Shown here: positions 25,808-34,465 of the stretch, piece by piece | Numbering within the stretch: position 1 is the stretch's first letter | How the letters are laid out: each line of letters opens with the position of its first letter | Assembly (NCBI RefSeq): GCF_021730435.1 | Contig: NZ_JABWGX010000002.1 | Location: forward strand, 62,001-126,000 | From: Xanthobacter agilis | Lineage (GTDB): Bacteria; Pseudomonadota; Alphaproteobacteria; Rhizobiales; Xanthobacteraceae | DNA length: 64,000 nt | Reading direction: 5' to 3' | Notes under the pieces: model-generated | What the model was told of the DNA's origin: nothing | Databases searched by the model: none | The model's input: the letters and a program-made list of their open reading frames with translations, nothing else | Translations under genes and position numbers: made by a program

Positions 25808-26701
25808 ATGAGTGCACCCGGTGTCCCCTTCGATCAGCGCGACGGCTGGATCTGGTACGACGGCGCCTTCGTGCCGTGGGCGGACGCCAAGCTGCATGTG
25901 CTCTCCCATGGCCTGCATTATGCCAGCACCGTGTTCGAGGGCGAGCGCGCCTATGGCGGCGAGATCTTCAAATCCATCGAGCACGCGGAGCGCCTGCGCC
26001 ATTCCGCCGAGCTCCTGGACTTCACGATCCCCTATTCCATGACCGAGATCGCCGCCGCCAAGAAAGCGACGCTTGAGAAGAACAACCTCACCGAGGCCTA
26101 TGTCCGCCCGGTCGCCTGGCGCGGCAGCGAGACCATGGGCGTCGCCGCCCAGCACAACAAGGTGCACCTCGCCATCGCGGTGTGGGAATGGCCGAGCTAT
26201 TTCGACCCCGAGCAGCGCCTGAAGGGCCTCCGGCTCGACCTTGCGGAATACCGCCGTCCCGACCCGGCAACCATCCCCTGCACGGCCAAGGCCGCCGGCC
26301 TCTACATGATCTGCACCATCTCCAAGCACCGGGCCGAGCGGCGCGGCTTCGCCGACGCCATGATGCTCGATTATCGCGGGTTCGTGGCCGAGTGCACCGG
26401 CGCCAACATCTTCTTCGTGAAGGACGGCGTGATCCATACCCCGGTCGCCGACTGCTTCCTGAACGGCATCACCCGCAAGACGGTGATCGAGCTGGCCCGC
26501 CGTCACGGCATCGAGGTGGTCGAGCGCCACATCAAGCCCGAGGAGCTGGCGACCTTCACCGAATGCTTCGTGACCGGTACCGCCGCCGAGGTGACGCCGG
26601 TGGGCGCGATCGCCGACTGGCACTTCACGCCGTCGGGCATCACCCACCAGCTCATGGACGCCTACACGGCCGAAGTGCAGCCCAAGAAGCAGGCGGCCTG
26701 A
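25808..26701 (+). CDS. ilvE: branched-chain amino acid aminotransferase
   Basis: A 297-residue fold-type IV PLP enzyme of normal BCAT length. Conserved blocks include HGLHYASTVFEGERAYGG, the PLP lysine in PCTAKAAGLYMICTISKH, and VAECTGANIFFVKDG followed by CFLNGITRKTVIELA. It interconverts branched-chain amino and 2-oxo acids using glutamate/2-oxoglutarate. GGAG 12 nt before the ATG at 25808 sets the start. It is divergent from the MarR gene and followed by a strong terminator, so it is monocistronic. The stop codon region has three imperfect copies of CAGGCGGCCTGA. Confidence 0.94.
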   Translation: MSAPGVPFDQRDGWIWYDGAFVPWADAKLHVLSHGLHYASTVFEGERAYGGEIFKSIEHAERLRHSAELLDFTIPYSMTEIAAAKKATLEKNNLTEAYVRPVAWRGSETMGVAAQHNKVHLAIAVWEWPSYFDPEQRLKGLRLDLAEYRRPDPATIPCTAKAAGLYMICTISKHRAERRGFADAMMLDYRGFVAECTGANIFFVKDGVIHTPVADCFLNGITRKTVIELARRHGIEVVERHIKPEELATFTECFVTGTAAEVTPVGAIADWHFTPSGITHQLMDAYTAEVQPKKQAA

Positions 26702-26785
26702 ACGCAGCAAGCGGCCTGAGCCCAACAGGCGGCCTGGACCGCCTCCAGATCAATGGCGGCGCCCCACGGCGTCGCCCAGCCGACG

Positions 26786-26820
26786 AAAACCCCTCGCTCC
26801 ATCGGACGAGGGGTTTTTTC
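26786..26820 (+). terminator. intrinsic terminator after ilvE
   Basis: AAAACCCCTCG pairs with CGAGGGGTTTT around a 10-nt loop (26786-26816) and is followed by T residues. It can work in both directions and separates ilvE from the convergent SDR gene. Confidence 0.88.
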
Positions 26821-26928
26821 GTGCCCCGCGCGCACCGGCGCGCCCCGCAGGCAGCGGCCTGCGGTCAAGCGCGGGCGGCGCGTGAGCCACGCCGCCCGCC
26901 CCTCGATCGAAGGCGAGGGCGGGTGGCG

Positions 26929-27861
26929 TCAGACGTGCTGTCCGCCGTTGATGTGGATCTCGGCGCCGTTGAGATAGGACGAGATGTCCGAGCACAGCAC
27001 ATAGATGATCTTGGCCACCTCATCAGGCGTGCCCAGGCGCTGCAGGGGAATCTGCGCCACGATCTTCTCGGTGCCCGGCGACAGGATGGCGGTATCGATC
27101 TCGCCGGGCGCGATGGCATTCACCCGGATCCCCCGCCGCCCGAAATCGGACGCCATCTCCCGCGTCAGCGCGGCCAGCGCCGCCTTGGAGGTGGCATAGG
27201 CCGCCCCGGCGAACGGATGCACCCGCGAGCCGGCGATGGAGGTGACATTCACCACGCTGCCCTGCGCCTTCTCCAGCTCCGCCGCCAGCCCCCGCGCCAG
27301 GATGATGGGGGCGAAGAAATTCACCTGGAACACGTCCACCCAGGTCTCCAGGTTCGTGTCCAGCGTACCGAGGCGCGAGCCGCCCTCACCCTTGGGGGAG
27401 ATGGCCGCGTTGTTGACCAGGGCATGGAGCGCCCCATCGGGCAGGCGTCGCTTCACCTCCGCGATGGCCTCCAGCGTGCTGGCGGGGCTCGACAAATCCA
27501 CCTGCAAATGATCCTCCGGCCCAGCGCCCCAGGGGCACTTGTCCGGAAACGCGTGGCGCGAACAGGTGAGGACCCGCCAGCCGGCGGCCGAAAACAGCTT
27601 CACCGTGGCATGGCCGATGCCACGGGACGCGCCGGTCAGCAGCATCACCGGCTGGGTGCCGTCCCGCGCCGTGGCGGGAGGTATGGCGGGGGACCGCACC
27701 CCTTCGAACGCGGCGCCATGGGCCACCGGGCAGCGGGGCGCGGATGGGTCCGGCGTGGCCGGGGTGGCGGGGGTGGCCGAGCTGGAGGGTATCGTGGCTT
27801 CGGGGGCAGAGCCCGCACCGGAGGTCTGCGGCGCACTAGGGCATGGCAGCGTGTCGGTCAT
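26929..27861 (-). CDS. SDR-family NAD(P)-dependent oxidoreductase with long N-terminal extension
   Basis: A 310-residue protein. The classical short-chain dehydrogenase part has the nucleotide motif LLTGASRGIGHATV, NNAAIS, the catalytic Ser region NVTSIAGS, and Y-x3-K in AAYATSKAALAALTREM. The first 65 residues are a Pro/Ala/Thr/Ser-rich extension (SSSATPATPATPDPSAP) not usual in the family. GAGG precedes the ATG at 27861. It sits alone between ilvE and a repeat region. The substrate cannot be told. Confidence 0.85.
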   Translation of the reverse strand: MTDTLPCPSAPQTSGAGSAPEATIPSSSATPATPATPDPSAPRCPVAHGAAFEGVRSPAIPPATARDGTQPVMLLTGASRGIGHATVKLFSAAGWRVLTCSRHAFPDKCPWGAGPEDHLQVDLSSPASTLEAIAEVKRRLPDGALHALVNNAAISPKGEGGSRLGTLDTNLETWVDVFQVNFFAPIILARGLAAELEKAQGSVVNVTSIAGSRVHPFAGAAYATSKAALAALTREMASDFGRRGIRVNAIAPGEIDTAILSPGTEKIVAQIPLQRLGTPDEVAKIIYVLCSDISSYLNGAEIHINGGQHV

Positions 27862-27940
27862 CGGGCATCCTCGCAAGGTCCGCCCAGGATTGCACGGCGG
27901 CACACCTCGGGGTGCCGCAGCGCGATGCCCGGGTCAAGGG

Positions 27941-28016
27941 CAAGGCTTGGGCAAGGTCAGGGCTTGGGCAAGATCACGGCTTAGGCAAGATCAGGGCACG
28001 CTCAGGGCTTGGGGCG
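27941..28016. repeat. tandem repeat, 17-bp unit CAGGGCTTGGGCAAGRT
   Basis: Three units stand in tandem at 27941-27957, 27958-27974 and 27975-27991 with one to three differences. Two decayed units follow up to 28016. The repeat lies between the SDR start and the end of the holin-like gene, and its GGGCTTGGG core matches the repeat at 20.3 kb. It has no coding frame. It may be a variable-number locus. Confidence 0.7.
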
Positions 28017-28113
28017 AACGCCCGCATCCCGTTGCGCCAGGCCCACGGGCTGCGCCCGGCCGCGCCGGCGAAGTCCCGCACGCGGACGGTCCACGCGAAG
28101 ACGGCGCGCGGGC

Positions 28114-28578
28114 TCACTCTTTCCTGCGGAAACCCTTCAACAGCGTGTTGAGCAGCGTCAGCACCACCGCCGGCAACGCGCTGTCGAGGGGGTTGCGCAC
28201 GAAGGCGGCGAGCCGCGACACGCCCGCGCCCGCCACCTGAAGGTCGTTGTTCACCGCCGCAAGGGCTGCGGCGTGCACCTCATTGGCGAGGCCCAGCTCC
28301 CGCCCCGGCTTCACCTGCGCCGCAATGAGGGCGAGCAGCACCGCCAGCACCAGCGCCCCGCCCCCGGTGATGATGGCGGCGAGGATGGGGCCATAAAGGG
28401 TTTCGAGGGCGAGGAAGCCGGCGATGCCCAGCATCACCAGGCCGAACCCGCCGACCACGCCGGCCACGGCATAGAAGCCGGACTTGGTGGCCACCTGACG
28501 CAGGTGGATCTCGGCGATGATGAGGTCGGCCCGCAGCAGCACGCGCACATTCCGCACCAGGGTATCCAGATCTGTCAT
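28114..28578 (-). CDS. phage-holin-like (DUF1469 / holin III superfamily) membrane protein
   Basis: A 154-residue protein with a short amphipathic N terminus (MTDLDTLVRNVRVLLRADLIIAEIHL), two transmembrane segments (AVAGVVGGFGLVMLGIAGFLALE and ILAAIITGGGALVLAVLLALIAA) and a cytoplasmic helical tail. The arrangement matches small membrane proteins annotated as phage holin family / DUF1469 in alphaproteobacteria, usually chromosomal and not phage-borne. It overlaps the preceding small membrane gene by 4 nt (ATGA). Function is unknown; stress-related membrane organisation has been suggested for relatives. Confidence 0.7.
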   Translation of the reverse strand: MTDLDTLVRNVRVLLRADLIIAEIHLRQVATKSGFYAVAGVVGGFGLVMLGIAGFLALETLYGPILAAIITGGGALVLAVLLALIAAQVKPGRELGLANEVHAAALAAVNNDLQVAGAGVSRLAAFVRNPLDSALPAVVLTLLNTLLKGFRRKE

Positions 28579-28877
28579 CGTCCCGCGCCCCGTTCTCTGC
28601 CCCGTGTCCACACGCCGCCGACGAGCACCCCCGCCAGCAGGCACAGCCCCACGCTCGCGAGCGGATGTGCCTTCACCCATGTCCCGGCCGCCTGGATGTC
28701 CGCCGCGTTCGTGCCCAGGGCGGGCGGCGGGCCCGCCTCTTTTGCGGCGTCCGGCTCGATCCTTCGGGCGGCTGGATCGGGCGTCGCCTGCGACGGAGCA
28801 GCGGCCCCACCGGTCTTCCCGGCGAGATCGGCCCTCAGGGCAAAGAGACGGTCGACGATGGATGTGCGATCGGTCAT
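28575..28877 (-). CDS. small DUF883/YqjD-like membrane protein
   Basis: A 100-residue protein: an N-terminal polar region (MTDRTSIVDRLFALRADLAGK), a Pro/Ala-rich linker, and a C-terminal segment WVKAHPLASVGLCLLAGVLVGGVW followed by basic residues. That end resembles ElaB/YqjD (DUF883) proteins, which anchor at the inner membrane and can bind ribosomes. It is translationally coupled to the downstream holin-like gene through ATGA. The ATG at 28877 is chosen; an in-frame ATG lies at 28889. The YqjD relation is weak. Confidence 0.6.
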   Translation of the reverse strand: MTDRTSIVDRLFALRADLAGKTGGAAAPSQATPDPAARRIEPDAAKEAGPPPALGTNAADIQAAGTWVKAHPLASVGLCLLAGVLVGGVWTRGRERGAGR

Positions 28878-29053
28878 GCCATTTCCCATCGAGACGCGGC
28901 ACGCGCCTGACGCGCAGCATGGACCGCCACACGCCGGGTCTGTCAAGCGCCGCGCTTGGCCCCGGCCGACCGGCGGGGCCGAGCGACCTCCACGACCCTC
29001 CCCCCCATGGGCATCACGCGCCCTGCTGCTATAAGCAACCTCGGGAGGACACC

Positions 29054-29680
29054 ATGCAGCGGCGCATCGACTATTATTTCTCCACCATCAGCCCCTGGAG
29101 CTTCATCGGCCATGCCCCTTTCATGGCGGTGGCGGCGCAGCACGGGGCGAAGGTCGCGTTCCATCCGGTCGCCCTGGGGCCGGTCTTCGCCGAAACCGGC
29201 GGCCTGCCGCTGGCCCAGCGGGCGCCCCAGCGCCAGCATTATCGCATCGTGGAGCTCCAGCGCTGGCGGGTGAAGCGCGGCATCGACTTCCACATCCACC
29301 CCGCCTTCTGGCCGTTCGACCCCGCCCTTGCCGACCGCACCGTCATCGCGGCCCTCCAGGCGGGCCTTGAGATCGAGCGCCTGCTGCCGGGCCTGTTCTC
29401 CGCCGTGTGGCAGCTCCAGCAGGACCTTGCCGACCCGGCCGTGGTGGCCACGGTGGCGGATGCCGCCGGCCTGCCCGGCGCCGCGCTCGTGGCGGCGGCG
29501 ACGGGCGAGGCCGCATCCGCCGCCTATCTCGACAATCGCGCCAAGGCCATCGCCGCCGACGTGTTCGGCGCACCGGCCTATGTGCTCGATGGAGAAATCT
29601 TCTGGGGCCAGGATCGCATCGGGCTTCTGGATGATGCCCTTGCCAGCGGGCGCGCGCCGTTCCGCTCCGACATCGGTTGA
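29054..29680 (+). CDS. DsbA-fold 2-hydroxychromene-2-carboxylate isomerase family protein
   Basis: A 208-residue thioredoxin-fold protein. The N terminus RRIDYYFSTISPWSFIGH carries the Ser-Pro-Trp motif in place of a CxxC pair, as in glutathione-dependent HCCA isomerases of the DsbA family. The C-terminal GAPAYVLDGEIFWGQDRIGLLDDAL closes the fold. HCCA isomerases act in naphthalene breakdown, but no aromatic pathway genes are present, so the substrate is probably different. GGGAGGAC precedes the ATG at 29054. Confidence 0.82.
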   Translation: MQRRIDYYFSTISPWSFIGHAPFMAVAAQHGAKVAFHPVALGPVFAETGGLPLAQRAPQRQHYRIVELQRWRVKRGIDFHIHPAFWPFDPALADRTVIAALQAGLEIERLLPGLFSAVWQLQQDLADPAVVATVADAAGLPGAALVAAATGEAASAAYLDNRAKAIAADVFGAPAYVLDGEIFWGQDRIGLLDDALASGRAPFRSDIG

Positions 29681-29763
29681 GCCGGCGGCAGGAAGAACCG
29701 GCGCGCCGTGGTTCGGCCCCGATCACAGCGGAAAGTCACGCCGTCCCACCGGCCCCCGCCCCT

Positions 29764-29821
29764 CCTGGGGGACACCGCCCAGGTGTCCCCCAGGATAAAC
29801 AGCCCGGCGACACCGCCCAGG
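29764..29821. repeat. 12-bp perfect hairpin plus 13-bp direct repeat
   Basis: CCTGGGGGACAC (29764-29775) and GTGTCCCCCAGG (29783-29794) form a perfect stem with a 7-nt loop. GACACCGCCCAGG from this hairpin recurs at 29809-29821, directly before the ribosome site of the next gene. It may be a terminator or a translational control element. Confidence 0.6.
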
Positions 29822-29828
29822 AGACACC

Positions 29829-30296
29829 ATGACGATGCTCGCCCGCCCCGCCGTGCTCGCCCTCCTCGCCCTCGGCGCGGCGGGGCTTCCCCTGGTCGCA
29901 GGCACCGCCCGCGCCGCGAGCGATGGCGCGCCACCGCGCTTCACGCTCGCGCCGGTGGAAGGCGGCGCCCTGAAGCTCGACACGCAGACCGGGCACGTCT
30001 CCCTGTGCACGAGGGACGGCGCGGGCTTCACCTGCGTCGCCGTGCCCGACACCCGCGATGCCTACGAAGCGGAGATCGCCCGGCTTCAGGCCGAAATCGC
30101 GACCCTGAAGCAGGCCGGCACGACGCCGGGCGCGACCAGGCCGGGCGAAACGCCCCCCGCGCCGGGCACGCCGCCGCAGGCCGCGCCGGACCCCTCGCAG
30201 ATCGACCGGGCATTCGACTACGCCAGCCAGATCTACCGTCGCCTCCGGCAGATGATCGACGAGCTGCGCGCCCCCGACCAGAGCGAGACGCTGTAG
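29829..30296 (+). CDS. exported protein of unknown function with coiled-coil segment
   Basis: A 155-residue protein. A Sec signal covers residues 1-29 (MTMLARPAVLALLALGAAG...ARA). A small domain follows with two cysteines (TGHVSLCTRDGAGFTCVAV), then a short coiled coil (YEAEIARLQAEIATLKQA), a Pro-rich linker and a C-terminal helix. The LKLDTQTGHVSLC pattern is seen in many hypothetical proteins of Hyphomicrobiales. GGAG lies just before the ATG at 29829. Periplasmic localisation is inferred; the function is not known. Confidence 0.75.
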   Translation: MTMLARPAVLALLALGAAGLPLVAGTARAASDGAPPRFTLAPVEGGALKLDTQTGHVSLCTRDGAGFTCVAVPDTRDAYEAEIARLQAEIATLKQAGTTPGATRPGETPPAPGTPPQAAPDPSQIDRAFDYASQIYRRLRQMIDELRAPDQSETL

Positions 30297-30333
30297 ATCG
30301 GCCTGGAGAGGCACTTTTTCGCGTGCGCGCCCG

Positions 30334-31290
30334 TCAGAAGTCGGACAGGAAGGCGTCCGCCTTCTTCAGGGCCTGATCGGTGAGGGTGCCGGGGAAGCCG
30401 ATGAAGACATGGCATCCGCCCGGATAGACATCGAGTGCCGCATCATTGCCGGCGGCGAGCCAGGCATTGGCCATGAACAGAGTGTCGTCGAGGAGCGGGT
30501 CGCGCGTGCCCACCGTGAACAGCGCCTTGGGCAGCCCCCTCAGGTTGGCGAGCAGCGGCGACACGTCCGGGTCGCCGGCACGGCCTTCCAGGCGCAGGTA
30601 GCCTTCCACGAACCGCTCCACGTCGCTGCGATTGATGACGAGCGGCAGGTCGCCCCAGTTGCGCACCGAGGGCGTCAGGCGCAGGTCGTAGCAGCCGGCG
30701 GTGAGGTTCGCCGCCGAGAACGGGGTGATGCCGTGGCGGTCGCGCAGGCGCACCAGGGTGGTGACGGCGAGCGTCGCCCCACCCGATTCGCCGCCGATGG
30801 CGAGGCGCGTGGTGCCGAAGCGGTTGTGCGCTTCCTTCACCAGCCACAAGGCGGCCGCTTCGCAATCGTCCGGGCCGGCGGGATAGGGCTCCTCGGGCGC
30901 CAGGCGATAATCCACCGACACCACCGCCAGCCCGCAGCGCGCGGCGATGCGATCGGTGAGGTTCTCATTTTCCCGAGCCGAACCCAGGGTCCAGCCACCG
31001 CCGTGGATGTGGAGATAGACTCCCTTGGGCGCGCCGTCCGGCATCAGGATTCGCACCGGAATCGGGCCGCGGGGTCCGGAAAGAGCCTCCACATGGGCGC
31101 GCGGGCTCTCGGGCGGCAGGGGGAAGGCCCCCTTGCCCGAGATCCGGGCCGCCCGCACCTGCGGCAGCGGCACCGACCAGCGATCCGGCACCGCCAGCAT
31201 CGCCTTGACGATGGCATCGTTCACCATGCGCGTGTCGGTGGCGACGGCGGAGTCCGCGAACACCGCGGAATCGAGGATAAGTTTCGACAT
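30334..31290 (-). CDS. HSL-type alpha/beta hydrolase (esterase)
   Basis: A 318-residue hydrolase of the hormone-sensitive-lipase group. The oxyanion motif is YLHIHGGGWTLGS, the nucleophile elbow is IGGESGGATLAV, the acid lies in GTRDPLLDDT, and the catalytic His in YPGGCHVFIGFP. Such enzymes hydrolyse short-chain carboxyl esters. There is no signal peptide. The ATG at 31290 fits the domain start; longer upstream frames are antisense to yjbQ. It is convergent with the preceding exported protein gene. The substrate is unknown. Confidence 0.88.
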   Translation of the reverse strand: MSKLILDSAVFADSAVATDTRMVNDAIVKAMLAVPDRWSVPLPQVRAARISGKGAFPLPPESPRAHVEALSGPRGPIPVRILMPDGAPKGVYLHIHGGGWTLGSARENENLTDRIAARCGLAVVSVDYRLAPEEPYPAGPDDCEAAALWLVKEAHNRFGTTRLAIGGESGGATLAVTTLVRLRDRHGITPFSAANLTAGCYDLRLTPSVRNWGDLPLVINRSDVERFVEGYLRLEGRAGDPDVSPLLANLRGLPKALFTVGTRDPLLDDTLFMANAWLAAGNDAALDVYPGGCHVFIGFPGTLTDQALKKADAFLSDF

Positions 31291-31426
31291 GGAGAGGTCC
31301 TGCTCGGTAGGTCCTGTTTCGGGCGGTGACATGCTGCGGGTCCGCCGCCGGGCGACGGCCAAGGTTGCAGGCCCCGCGCCGCGAGGCAATACAGACCCGC
31401 GATCAACGCAGTACAGGTATGTCGCC

Positions 31427-31894
31427 ATGTTCCGTCTCGACCGTACCCCAGCGCGCCTCAGCCCCGTCGACACCCACGCCGAAAGCCGGCTCACGGTGGC
31501 GACGCGGGGCGAGGGCTTCACCGACATCACCCGCGAGGCGAGCGCCTTCCTCACCGAAATCGGCGCCCGCTCCGGGGTGTTCACCGCCTTCTGTCGGCAT
31601 ACGTCCGCATCCCTCACCATCCAGGAAAATGCTGACCCTGACGTGCGGCGCGACCTGCTGACGGCCCTCGACCGGCTGGCGCCACAGGGGGCCGGATGGG
31701 TGCATGACACGGAGGGGCCGGACGACATGCCGGCGCACGTCCGCACCCTCATCACGGGGGTCGGCGTCAGCATCCCGGTGAGCGACCGTCGGCTGGTTCT
31801 GGGCACATGGCAAGGACTCTACTTAATCGAGCATAGAACCAGCCAACACCAACGCGAGATTGTTATGTCATTTATCGGTCACGCTACAACTTGA
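31427..31894 (+). CDS. yjbQ: YjbQ/UPF0047 family protein
   Basis: A 155-residue protein of the UPF0047 family. The family signatures are GVFTAFCRHTSASLTIQENADPDVRRDL, the VHDTEGPDDMPAH loop and the closing LGTWQGLYLIEHR. Members have been described as secondary thiamine-phosphate synthases, from complementation data, and form trimers with a metal site of His and acidic residues. The true role is uncertain. The ATG at 31427 is divergent from the esterase gene. Length is typical. Confidence 0.88.
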   Translation: MFRLDRTPARLSPVDTHAESRLTVATRGEGFTDITREASAFLTEIGARSGVFTAFCRHTSASLTIQENADPDVRRDLLTALDRLAPQGAGWVHDTEGPDDMPAHVRTLITGVGVSIPVSDRRLVLGTWQGLYLIEHRTSQHQREIVMSFIGHATT

Positions 31895-32024
31895 GGCATA
31901 CGCTTGCCACAGCTTCGCCATGGATCGATGATCTCCAACGGCGATTCGTTGCGCGGGCGGCGCAGGGCGCGGAAGAATGTATCCGGGATCAGGCCAAAAC
32001 GCAGAAGCTTCCAGGGAGGATGAA

Positions 32025-32699
32025 TTGGGAGAAGCCGCTGGAAGTGATTTGCGCCTCGTCGTTGCCGACGACCATCCCCTGTTTCGCGGCGCCCTGAAAG
32101 AGGCGGTGCTGAGCCATCACCCGCGCGCCACCATCCTGGAAGTGGGAACCTTCGACGCGCTCACCGCCCTGCTGGAGAACGACGCCGAGTTCGACCTGGT
32201 CCTGCTGGATCTCACCATGCCGGGCGCGCGTGGCTTCTCGGGCCTCATCTATCTGCGCGCCCAATATTCGGCCCTGCCGGTGGTGGTGGTCTCGGGCAAC
32301 GAGGAGCCGGCGGTGATCCGCCGCTGCCTCGATCTCGGCGCCTCGGGCTTCATTCCCAAGACCATGGACACCCGGCAGATGCGCGACGCCATCGCCGACG
32401 TGCTCAAGGGCGAGGCCTTCGTGCCGCCGGACATCACCCTGGGCGCGAGCAGCGACGGGGAGGCCGACCTCATCATCGCCCGCCTCGCCACCCTGACGCC
32501 GCAACAGGTGCGGGTGCTGATGATGCTGGCGGAAGGCCGCCTCAACAAGCAGATCGCCTATGAGCTTTCGGTATCCGAGGCCACGGTGAAGGCCCACGTC
32601 TCCGCCATCCTGCAGAAGCTCGGGGTCGAAAGCCGCACCCAGGCGGTGATCGCCGTGTCCAAGGTGGAAACCGGCCTGTGGACCCAGCCCCAGGCCTGA
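32025..32699 (+). CDS. NarL/LuxR-type response regulator
   Basis: A 224-residue regulator. The receiver has LRLVVADDHPLFRGAL at its start, the phospho-Asp in LVLLDLTMPGARGF and the Lys in SGFIPKTMDTRQM. A LuxR-type HTH closes the protein (LTPQQVRVLMMLAEGRLNK...TVKAHVSAILQKLGV). TTG at 32025 is favoured because GGAGG (32015-32019) stands 5 nt before it and the receiver begins a few residues later; the ATG at 31977 in the same frame has a poor ribosome site. No kinase is next to it, so it is an orphan. Its targets are unknown. Confidence 0.85.
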   Translation: MGEAAGSDLRLVVADDHPLFRGALKEAVLSHHPRATILEVGTFDALTALLENDAEFDLVLLDLTMPGARGFSGLIYLRAQYSALPVVVVSGNEEPAVIRRCLDLGASGFIPKTMDTRQMRDAIADVLKGEAFVPPDITLGASSDGEADLIIARLATLTPQQVRVLMMLAEGRLNKQIAYELSVSEATVKAHVSAILQKLGVESRTQAVIAVSKVETGLWTQPQA

Positions 32700-32723
32700 T
32701 TCCCGCACAGGCCTGATTCCCGC
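32691..32723. repeat. 16-bp direct duplication at the end of the LuxR-type regulator
   Basis: CAGGCCTGATTCCCGC appears at 32691-32706 and again at 32708-32723 with one base between. The first copy includes the stop codon. It is a small slippage duplication of no evident function. Confidence 0.7.
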
Positions 32724-32887
32724 GGCCGCCGGCGGGCGGGTGGTGCCGCGCCGGGCGCAGGCGTTTTCTTAACGCGCCTGATGTTCACTGCCGCCGAAGG
32801 CGGAAGGACCATGGATATCCCCCGCCACCGCCCGGCGGCCAGCCGTTCCGGGTGGGTCAACCGACCGGGATTTCGCGGGACCCCAGC

Positions 32888-34303
32888 ATGAGCGACGACA
32901 CCGCCTCCCCGACGCCCGTGGCGCGGCGCTCCCTTCTCGATGCCCTCTCCGTCTATGCGCGCCCCAGCGTGCTGGTGGTGATTCTGCTGGGCTTCTCGTC
33001 CGGCCTGCCGCTGGCGCTCACGGGCACCACATTGTCGGTATGGATGACCGAATCGGGGGTCAGCCTCGGCAGCATCGGCCTGTTTTCCCTCGTGGGGCTG
33101 CCCTACACCCTCAAATTCCTCTGGGCGCCCCTGGTGGACGCGCTCGACGTTCCGGTGCTCTCGCGCCTGCTCGGGCGGCGACGGGGCTGGCTGATGGCGA
33201 CCCAGATCGCGCTAATGGCGGGCATCCTGTTCCTCGGCCTGCAAAACCCGCTCGCCTCCCCGTTCATGGTGGCCCTCGGCGCGCTGCTGGTGGCGACCCT
33301 CTCCGCGACCCAGGACATCGTCGTGGACGCGTTCCGCGTGGAGCGGCTCGACACCTCCGAGCAGGCGGCGGGCATGGCCGGCTATGTGGCCGCCTACCGC
33401 ATCGGCATGCTGGTGTCGGGGGCGGGCGTGATCGCGCTCGTGGCCTATCTGGAGCTGCGCGGCGTGACGCGGGCCGACGTGTGGTTCTGGGGCTATGTGG
33501 CCGCCGCCGCGTTCGTGGCGGTGGGCATGATCGCGACCCTCATGGCCCGCGAGCCCACCGCCCCCGTGCGTGAGGAAGGGGTGGGGGCCGTGGCCCGGGT
33601 GATGTCCACGGCGGTCGGGGCCTTCAGCGAATTCCTGGCGCGGGATCAGGCGGTGACCATCCTGCTGTTCGTGCTGCTCTACAAATTCTGCGACGCCTTC
33701 GCCGGCGTGCTGACCGCGCCGTTCGTCATCTCCATCGGCTTCGACAAGGCCACCTATGCGGGCATCGTGAAGGGGGTGGGCCTCGGCGCAGCCCTGCTCG
33801 GCGGGTTTGCCGGCGGCTTCATCGCCCGCGCCCTGCCGCTCGCCACCTGCCTGTGGGTGGGCGGCCTGTTGCAGATCCTCTCCAATCTCGCCTTCACCGC
33901 CCAGGCCATGATCGGCGTCAGCGTGCCGGCGCTCACCGCCACCATCGTGGTGGAGAATTTCACCGGCGCCATCGGCACGGTGATCTTCGTCGCCTATCTC
34001 TCGGCCCTGTGCGGCGCCCGCGCCCACACCGCCACCCAATATGCCCTGTTGACCGCCCTCACCGCCGTGGGCCGCACCTTCCTCGCCTCGGGCGGCGGCT
34101 ACGTCGCCGAAGCCACCGGCTGGCCGGTGTTCTTCATCATCACCGCCATCGCCGGGCTGCCGGGCCTCGCGCTGCTCGCCATCCTCCAGGCCAAGGGCCA
34201 TTTCCGCAACCTCGCCCACGAGGACCGGGACACCACCGCCGCCGGCCCGCTGGCCTCCGCCGACCGGGCAACCGAAAAGGCCGAGCCGCAACAGGCGCGA
34301 TGA
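32888..34303 (+). CDS. ampG: AmpG-like MFS transporter
   Basis: A 471-residue polytopic protein with about 12-14 hydrophobic segments. Family-typical blocks include LGFSSGLPLALTGTTLSVWMTESGVSLGSIGLFSLVGLPYTLKF and WAPLVDALD near the N terminus, then LSATQDIVVDAFRVE, as in AmpG permeases. AmpG imports anhydro-muropeptides from cell-wall turnover and thereby affects beta-lactamase induction and peptidoglycan recycling. The ATG at 32888 is preferred over 32852. No ampR or beta-lactamase is adjacent. Confidence 0.88.
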   Translation: MSDDTASPTPVARRSLLDALSVYARPSVLVVILLGFSSGLPLALTGTTLSVWMTESGVSLGSIGLFSLVGLPYTLKFLWAPLVDALDVPVLSRLLGRRRGWLMATQIALMAGILFLGLQNPLASPFMVALGALLVATLSATQDIVVDAFRVERLDTSEQAAGMAGYVAAYRIGMLVSGAGVIALVAYLELRGVTRADVWFWGYVAAAAFVAVGMIATLMAREPTAPVREEGVGAVARVMSTAVGAFSEFLARDQAVTILLFVLLYKFCDAFAGVLTAPFVISIGFDKATYAGIVKGVGLGAALLGGFAGGFIARALPLATCLWVGGLLQILSNLAFTAQAMIGVSVPALTATIVVENFTGAIGTVIFVAYLSALCGARAHTATQYALLTALTAVGRTFLASGGGYVAEATGWPVFFIITAIAGLPGLALLAILQAKGHFRNLAHEDRDTTAAGPLASADRATEKAEPQQAR

Positions 34304-34418
34304 CCGGAAGAGGCCCCTCCTGGCGCCGGCGCGCGGCGCGCCGCTTTCTCAACAATAACGATAGGTGATGCAGGGTAGTTCACAGGCCCATTTCCACATG
34401 CTATCTGGATGGATAGTG

Positions 34419-34440
34419 AAATACGGTTTAAAACGTATTT
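34419..34440. promoter_or_regulatory. AT-rich palindrome upstream of the sulfate-binding protein gene
   Basis: AAATACG (34419-34425) and CGTATTT (34434-34440) form a perfect 7-bp inverted repeat around the 8-nt spacer GTTTAAAA, ending 25 bp before the start codon. A smaller dyad CTATC/GATAG (34401-34416) lies just upstream. In this GC-rich genome such a site is probably an operator or promoter core. The regulator is unknown. Confidence 0.55.
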
Positions 34441-34465
34441 TAAATGTGATTTTGGGAGTCCATCC

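Noticed and set aside
28114-28578. Holin-like gene as sign of a prophage
   Set aside because: No other phage genes nearby; this holin-like family is common as ordinary chromosomal genes in alphaproteobacteria.
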